A stretch of 8,105 bases of DNA from an uncultured Streptococcus sp. (GTDB taxonomy: Bacteria > Bacillota > Bacilli > Lactobacillales > Streptococcaceae): the NCBI RefSeq assembly GCF_943912555.1, contig NZ_CALTUR010000086.1, positions 1 to 8,105 of the forward strand, given 5' to 3'. Each line of letters begins with the position of its first letter. Position 1 is the first letter of the stretch. A program made the position numbers and the translations under genes. The notes beneath the pieces were generated by a model. It did not search any database and was not told the origin of the DNA. It was given only the letters and a program-made list of their open reading frames with translations. Below, piece after piece: positions 8,103 to 8,105 of the stretch.

Positions 8103-8105
8103 AAG

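Overview
The window carries core housekeeping genes, all on the + strand: rpsL (S12), rpsG (S7), fusA (EF-G) and polC (the Gram-positive replicative DNA polymerase). The organism is a low-GC Firmicute, almost certainly a Streptococcus of the mitis/pneumoniae group. Reasons are a 137-residue S12 with the Gram-positive insertion near its N-terminus, a 1463-residue PolC, extended -10 promoters (TGnTAnAAT) in front of most genes, and AGGAG-type ribosome binding sites. The species cannot be fixed from this window. No phage, IS element, tRNA, rRNA or CRISPR array is visible.

Layout. Bases 1-283 hold no gene. They carry an array of inverted and direct repeats (11-89), a strong sigma-A promoter (118-147) and a leader of about 130 nt with two perfect inverted repeats. 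rpsL (284-697) and rpsG (717-1187) follow as a tight pair. Bases 1188-1466 hold no gene but are rich in RNA structure: a helix-closed multi-branch fold (1195-1369) followed by an intrinsic terminator (1383-1409), then an extended -10 promoter that serves fusA. fusA (1467-3548) ends in a clear intrinsic terminator (3564-3597). polC has its own extended -10 promoter (3616-3624) and runs from 3652 to 8043. The last 62 bases hold a probable polC terminator and a 17-bp palindrome overlapping a possible promoter for a gene beyond the window.

How the genes work together. S12 and S7 belong to the 30S subunit and EF-G drives translocation on the ribosome, so the first three genes are the classical str cluster. 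No tuf gene follows fusA here. The cluster is split by a terminator and a new promoter, so fusA can be expressed apart from rpsL-rpsG. rpsL, rpsG and fusA show the biased codon use of very highly expressed genes (Arg almost always CGT or CGC). polC uses a broader set (CGG, AGA, GGG), as expected for a low-abundance enzyme.

The least ordinary feature is the rpsG-fusA intergenic RNA. One strand of its long hairpin (1285-1292) can pair either with 1201-1207 or with the 5' arm of the terminator (1381-1387). That is the layout of a transcription attenuator or a structured regulatory RNA. I recognise no named RNA family for it. All RNA structures here were folded by eye and need computation and comparative support.
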